Under the pieces are notes generated by a model, which was not told the origin of the DNA, did not search any database, and was given only the letters and a program-made list of their open reading frames with translations. A DNA stretch of 32,541 nucleotides, taken from the NCBI GenBank assembly GCA_004556655.1, contig SFGF01000042.1:1-32541 (forward strand). Reading direction: 5' to 3'. The position numbers and the translations under genes are program-made. This document shows, in pieces, positions 28,893-32,541 of the stretch. The stretch is from Lachnospiraceae bacterium (GTDB lineage Bacteria > Bacillota > Clostridia > Lachnospirales > Lachnospiraceae). Each line of letters opens with the position of its first letter. Positions within the stretch are counted from its first letter, which is position 1.

Positions 28893-30434
28893 TTATTTCT
28901 TAATCAGCAAGGATTTTCCTGTCATCTCTGCAGGCTGTTCCATTCCCATAAGCTCAATCAGAGTAGGAATGATATCGGCAAGGCATCCGCCTTCTCGCAG
29001 AGTGTAGGACGGATCTGCATTAACCAGAATAAACGGAACCGGATTTGTGGTATGAGCGGTAAATGGTTCACCTGTCTCATAATCAATCAGCTGTTCTGCA
29101 TTTCCATGATCTGCACAGATAAACATCTGTCCATCTACTTCCTTGAGAGCTTCTACTGCTTTTCCTACACATTCATCAACTGCTTCCACAGCTTTGATTG
29201 CCGCTGCTTCTACGCCAGTATGACCAACCATATCCGGGTTTGCAAAGTTAATAATGATCACATCGTATTTATCGGATTTGATTGCTTCCACAAGTTTGTC
29301 ACACACTTCATAAGCACTCATTTCCGGCTTCAGATCATAAGTAGCAACTTTCGGAGATTTCACAAGGATTCTTTCCTCGCCTTTATTTGGTTCTTCAACA
29401 CCGCCATTGAAGAAGAAAGTTACATGTGCATACTTCTCTGTCTCAGCAATACGTGCCTGTGTCATGTTGTGAGCAGCCAAATATTCGCCAAATGTATTCT
29501 TAATTTCCTGTTTGTGGAAAGCTACCAGTTTATTCTGAATCGTCTCATCATAATCAGTAAAGCATACATATGTCAGATCCAATTTCTTTTCTCTCTCAAA
29601 GCCTTTGAAATCATCATCACAAAATGCTCTGGTAATCTCTCTTGCACGGTCCGGACGGAAATTGAAAAATACAACGGAATCTTTATCCTGAACAACAGTT
29701 ACCGGTTTTCCGTCTTTCTCAACCACGGTAGGAAGAACGAACTCATCGGTCTTATCAGCATCATAAGAAGCTTGTACTGCTTCTGCTGCATCTGTTCCTC
29801 TTACTCCTTCTCCTTTTGTGAGAGCATCGTAAGCCATCTTTACACGATCCCAACGGTTATCCCTGTCCATCGCATAATAACGTCCAGATACTACACCTAT
29901 CTCTCCTACACCGATTTCTTTCATCTTTTCCTGAAGAGCCTCGATATATCCTTTACCGGATGCCGGAGGAGTATCACGACCATCCAGGAAGCAATGTACA
30001 TATACTTTTTCAATACCTGCTCTTTTTGCAAGCTCCAACAGCCCATACAAATGTGTATTATGACTGTGAACACCACCATCTGACAAAAGTCCCATAAAAT
30101 GCAGGGAAGAGTTATTTTCTTTTGCATTATTTACAGCCGCAAGAAGCGCTTCATTCTTAAAGAAATCTCCATCCTGAATCTCTTTTGTAATTCTGGTCAA
30201 TTCCTGATATACAATACGACCTGCGCCCATATTCAGATGTCCGACCTCAGAATTACCCATCTGGCCTTCCGGAAGTCCTACTGCCATCCCGCTGGCATTT
30301 CCTTTTACAAATGGGCACTGTGATTTGAGCTGATCCATAACCGGAGTTTTAGCCTCACATACCGCATTCGCCTCGCATGTGTCATTTAATCCATATCCAT
30401 CTAAAATCATTAAAACGGTTGGTTTTTTACTCAT
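28893..30434 (-). CDS. gpmI: 2,3-bisphosphoglycerate-independent phosphoglycerate mutase
   Basis: A 513-residue Mn-dependent glycolytic enzyme interconverting 3- and 2-phosphoglycerate. VLMILDGYGL gives the first metal ligand, GQMGNSEVGHLNMGAGR the nucleophilic Ser62, HCFLDGRDTPP and RYYAMDRDNRWDR the phosphotransferase domain, and NFANPDMVGHTG and CADHGNAEQ the remaining metal ligands. Full length. AGGAGG precedes ATG 30434. It has its own promoter and terminator, separate from eno, the next step of the pathway downstream. Confidence 0.97.
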   Translation of the reverse strand: MSKKPTVLMILDGYGLNDTCEANAVCEAKTPVMDQLKSQCPFVKGNASGMAVGLPEGQMGNSEVGHLNMGAGRIVYQELTRITKEIQDGDFFKNEALLAAVNNAKENNSSLHFMGLLSDGGVHSHNTHLYGLLELAKRAGIEKVYVHCFLDGRDTPPASGKGYIEALQEKMKEIGVGEIGVVSGRYYAMDRDNRWDRVKMAYDALTKGEGVRGTDAAEAVQASYDADKTDEFVLPTVVEKDGKPVTVVQDKDSVVFFNFRPDRAREITRAFCDDDFKGFEREKKLDLTYVCFTDYDETIQNKLVAFHKQEIKNTFGEYLAAHNMTQARIAETEKYAHVTFFFNGGVEEPNKGEERILVKSPKVATYDLKPEMSAYEVCDKLVEAIKSDKYDVIIINFANPDMVGHTGVEAAAIKAVEAVDECVGKAVEALKEVDGQMFICADHGNAEQLIDYETGEPFTAHTTNPVPFILVNADPSYTLREGGCLADIIPTLIELMGMEQPAEMTGKSLLIKK

Positions 30435-30516
30435 GATTTCCTCCTCTTAATTCAAATACGTCCGTCACCTTACGACCGGACATGCGCTTTCTTTCGTATC
30501 AATTCGCACTAAACAT

Positions 30517-30544
30517 ATTTTAACAGAAACACAGATTTTTTCAA
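30517..30544 (-). promoter_or_regulatory. Probable gpmI promoter
   Basis: TTGAAA (30539-30544), 16-base spacer, TAAAAT (30517-30522) on the minus strand, followed by a leader of about 75 bases with a small stem (GTCC...GGAC, 30459-30480) before the ribosome site. Confidence 0.6.
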
Positions 30545-30553
30545 GGGGATAGA

Positions 30554-30608
30554 AAGGATAATTTAAACAGCTCCGAAGAAAATCTTCGGAGCTGTTTAAA
30601 TTATCCTT
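30554..30608 (-). terminator. Very long perfect terminator hairpin after folD
   Basis: Arms of 26 bp (30554-30579 and 30583-30608) with no mismatch around a 3-base loop; the GC-rich core AGCTCCGAAGA/TCTTCGGAGCT is followed by TTTAAATTAT within the arm. It starts 7 bases after the folD stop. The near symmetry means it can also stop plus-strand transcription. Confidence 0.82.
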
Positions 30609-30614
30609 GTCTCA

Positions 30615-31466
30615 TTACATATATTTTCTCATTGCAGCTTCTACTACATGTCCAACCAGTACAGATGTTGTAACACTTCCAACACCACCAGGTACAGGTG
30701 TAATTGCATCTACGATCGGCTCAGCTTTTGCATAGTCTACATCTCCGCAAAGTTTGCCTTCCGCATTAACGTTAATACCAACATCGATTACGGTCTGTCC
30801 TTCTCTCAGATAGGTATCATCCACAACACCTGCACGGCCTGCTGCTACAATAACAATATCTGCCTCTCTAACTACAGACGGCATATCAACTGTTCTTGTG
30901 TGGCAGATCGTTACGGTTGCATTTTTCTTAACCAGCATCATAGCTGCAGGTTTTCCAACTACCAGGCTGCGGCCAACTACTACCGCTTTTTTACCTGTGC
31001 AGTCGATTCCGTAATAATCCAAAATCTCCATACATGCCTGTGGTGTACATGGAGGGAATCCAACCGGTTTTCCGGTAAATACACCGGACATAGATCCGTC
31101 TGTCATACAGTCAACATCTTTTGCCGGATCCAGCGCATTTTCAATCACGGACTGATTCAGATGTTTCGGCAGCGGACGGAACAAAAGAACGCCATGAATA
31201 CTGTCATCTTTGTTTACTTTATCGATAGTTGCCAGCAGTTCTTCCTGAGAAACATCCTCCGGCAGAAGGAATTTTACGCATTCAACACCCAGTGTTTCAC
31301 AACGTTTTGTAGCTCCTCTTTCATAAGAAATATCACTTCCGTTTTCACCTACACGAATGATTCCCAGTGTAGGATTGATTCCTTTTTCTTTCAGCGCAGC
31401 CACATTGCCTTTAATTCTTTCGTTCAGTGCTGCTGTAACTTCTTTTCCCAATAACTGTTTTGCCAT
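30615..31466 (-). CDS. folD: FolD-family methylene-tetrahydrofolate dehydrogenase, cyclohydrolase residues missing
   Basis: A 283-residue FolD homologue with the normal two-domain layout: N-terminal folate domain, VDCMTDGSMSGVFTGKPVGF, PPCTPQACMEIL, the Rossmann dinucleotide site VVVGRSLVVGKPAAMML, and PVPGGVGSVTTSVL. The family motif Y-x3-K is here Y48-E-R-G-A52, and the QLPLP motif is F96-R-P-L-P, so both the catalytic Lys and the Gln linked to cyclohydrolase activity are replaced. It probably works as a dehydrogenase only, with FchA (next gene upstream) doing the cyclohydrolase step. AAGGAGG precedes ATG 31466. Confidence 0.93.
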   Translation of the reverse strand: MAKQLLGKEVTAALNERIKGNVAALKEKGINPTLGIIRVGENGSDISYERGATKRCETLGVECVKFLLPEDVSQEELLATIDKVNKDDSIHGVLLFRPLPKHLNQSVIENALDPAKDVDCMTDGSMSGVFTGKPVGFPPCTPQACMEILDYYGIDCTGKKAVVVGRSLVVGKPAAMMLVKKNATVTICHTRTVDMPSVVREADIVIVAAGRAGVVDDTYLREGQTVIDVGINVNAEGKLCGDVDYAKAEPIVDAITPVPGGVGSVTTSVLVGHVVEAAMRKYM

Positions 31467-31481
31467 GATTCTGGTTCCTCC

Positions 31482-32111
31482 TTATTTCAGTCTGCCTAAT
31501 ACGCTGTCAAATACTTCATCTGCAATTTTTGTATATTTTTCCAGCATAGCGTCACATTTTGCATTCAATTCCTCTGCATATTCTCTGTTCTGCATGGATT
31601 TTGTATTGATATAAACATTCAGGCTGGCACCTTTCAGTGCTGCTTTACAGAATGCTACACCAACTCCGGCATCACTGATTGCCAGTGCGGAACCTTTTGC
31701 AGCAAATTCTACAATAATATCGATTGCTTCACAGCATTTTTCCATAATTTCCATCGGTACGGAGCAGGCATCTTTCAAAACAATCTCCATTACTCGTGCT
31801 TTTTCAGCTTTTTCCTCCTCTGTTGCTCTCGGCATACCATATGCTTTGGAAAGTGGTTCAAAAACCTCTGCATCTCTCTCAATCAGATGAAGCAGTTCCT
31901 TCTGAAGCTCATCCGCTTTTTTCTTGAGCTCCCACATCTCCTCTTCTACGTCAGCATATTTTTTCTTGCCTACAGTCAGGCTTCCTACCATATTGCCCAG
32001 TGCGGTTCCGATTGCGCCTACTAAAGCAGATGCTCCGCCGCCGCCCGGTACCGGTGCTTTTGAAGCAAGCACTTCCACAAATTCATTGCATGGTACAGTT
32101 GAAAATCCCAT
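31482..32111 (-). CDS. fchA: Methenyltetrahydrofolate cyclohydrolase (FTCD_C family)
   Basis: A 209-residue cyclodeaminase/cyclohydrolase protein, helical, with the family N-terminus FVEVLASKAPVPGGGGASAL and the helix LGNMVGSLTVGKKKYADVEE. It hydrolyses 5,10-methenyl- to 10-formyl-tetrahydrofolate. ATG 32111 (AAAGGAG upstream) is chosen; the frame to 32153 covers an intergenic hairpin. It lies between fhs and folD, the order of the tetrahydrofolate branch used in one-carbon and acetogenic metabolism. Confidence 0.94.
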   Translation of the reverse strand: MGFSTVPCNEFVEVLASKAPVPGGGGASALVGAIGTALGNMVGSLTVGKKKYADVEEEMWELKKKADELQKELLHLIERDAEVFEPLSKAYGMPRATEEEKAEKARVMEIVLKDACSVPMEIMEKCCEAIDIIVEFAAKGSALAISDAGVGVAFCKAALKGASLNVYINTKSMQNREYAEELNAKCDAMLEKYTKIADEVFDSVLGRLK

Positions 32112-32145
32112 TGTTCCATTCTCCTTTTCGGTTATTATCATGAAT

Positions 32146-32181
32146 GCAGACAAACACTCTGCATACGGAATGTTTGTCTGC
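32146..32181 (-). other. Intergenic hairpin between fhs and fchA
   Basis: GCAGACAAACA (32171-32181, minus sense) pairs with its exact complement (32146-32156), 11 bp around a 14-base loop. No T-run follows, so it is not a typical terminator; it may stabilise or set relative levels of the two mRNAs. Confidence 0.5.
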
Positions 32182-32204
32182 GATTCGTCATTGAATGTAG
32201 TTTA

Positions 32205-32541
32205 TTAGAACAGACCAGTGATCTTTCCGGTCTCGTCTACATCGATCTTCTCAGCAGCCGGTACTTTCGGCAGTCCAGGCATGGTCATGATCTCTCCTGT
32301 CAGAGCTACGATAAAGCCTGCACCTGCGGAAATCTTCAGGTTACGTACGGTTACTTCAAAGTCTGTCGGTGCACCCAGTTTGGTCTGGTCATCGGTCAGG
32401 CTGTACTGTGTCTTAGCTACACAGATCGGGCAGTTGCCATATCCCATGTCTTCCAGCTGTTTTGCCTGTTTCTGTGCATTGGCTGTAAGAACTGCTCTCT
32501 TTCCTCCGTAGATCTTCTGAACGATCTGGTTCAGTTTGTCT
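32205..32541 (-). CDS. fhs: Formate-tetrahydrofolate ligase, C-terminal part (cut by window edge)
   Basis: The last 111 codons of a formyltetrahydrofolate synthetase, open to the right edge. Visible family blocks are IVQKIYGG, the region KQAKQLEDMGYGNCPICVAK, TQYSLTDDQTKLGAPTDFEV, and the C-terminal MTMPGLPKVPAAEKIDVDE. The enzyme makes 10-formyl-tetrahydrofolate from formate and ATP. First gene of the visible fhs-fchA-folD unit. Confidence 0.95.
   Translation of the reverse strand, partial: DKLNQIVQKIYGGKRAVLTANAQKQAKQLEDMGYGNCPICVAKTQYSLTDDQTKLGAPTDFEVTVRNLKISAGAGFIVALTGEIMTMPGLPKVPAAEKIDVDETGKITGLF

Noticed and set aside
29052..30083. 343-codon plus-strand open frame
   Set aside because: Lies entirely opposite gpmI, Cys/Phe/Ser-rich translation without domain logic and no ribosome site; a shadow frame.
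30648..31454. 268-codon plus-strand open frame
   Set aside because: Mirror of folD, with low-complexity Cys/Asn/Phe translation; shadow.
1..32541. CRISPR array, insertion sequence, tRNA or rRNA gene
   Set aside because: No regularly spaced repeats, no transposase or terminal inverted repeat pair with target duplication, and no tRNA cloverleaf apart from tmRNA were seen.

Overview
The window reads as a Firmicutes (Clostridia, probably Lachnospiraceae) chromosome carrying the right-hand end of an integrated siphovirus-type prophage. The assignment rests on gene order eno-secG-rnr-smpB-ssrA, strong AGGAGG ribosome sites throughout, a tmRNA tag reading ADENLAFAA, and a folD-fchA-fhs one-carbon cluster of the kind used by acetogenic and related clostridia. 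The genus is inference. No stretch longer than about 180 bases is without a gene or RNA call.

Prophage, 1 to about 23.9 kb. The genetic switch lies at 21.2-21.9 kb: a cro-like gene on the minus strand and a CI-like repressor on the plus strand diverge from a control region with two clear promoters and two copies of one inverted repeat. The repressor is followed by an ImmA/IrrE-type metallopeptidase gene and, after a gap that seems to encode a minus-strand structured RNA, by a tyrosine integrase. The integrase ends 17 bases from the 3' end of ssrA, so the element sits in the tmRNA gene. Leftward from the switch runs one long, translationally coupled early operon. It holds small regulators and membrane peptides (20.3-21.4 kb), then a recombination module (two-OB ssDNA-binding protein, SbcC/Rad50-like ATPase, RecT annealase, MBL-fold nuclease; 12-20.3 kb). 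Next is a replication module (SSB, ERCC4-type nuclease, CHC2 zinc protein, SF3/D5-like ATPase; 6.5-11.9 kb). The left part (1-6.4 kb) has a HTH protein, adenine and cytosine DNA methyltransferases, a GNAT protein, two YopX-family proteins in all and many small unknowns. One plus-strand gene, a BFD-like [2Fe-2S] protein, interrupts the operon at 5.3 kb with its own terminator. Structural, packaging and lysis genes must lie left of the window.

Host, 23.9-32.5 kb, all on the minus strand: fhs (partial)-fchA-folD; gpmI with its own promoter and terminator; eno-secG-rnr-smpB; and ssrA with its own promoter. FolD lacks the family's cyclohydrolase Lys and Gln, and a separate cyclohydrolase (fchA) lies directly upstream, so the two steps look divided between two enzymes.

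The least explained signals are a plus-strand promoter-terminator unit antisense to the two-OB gene leader (20.3 kb), a minus-strand structured RNA (22.7 kb), a C-terminal SSB-like tail shared by the replicative ATPase and SSB, an in-frame amber codon near the start of a recombination-cluster gene, twin displaced ribosome-site leaders in front of two genes, and a series of Cys-rich mini-proteins tucked between larger genes.
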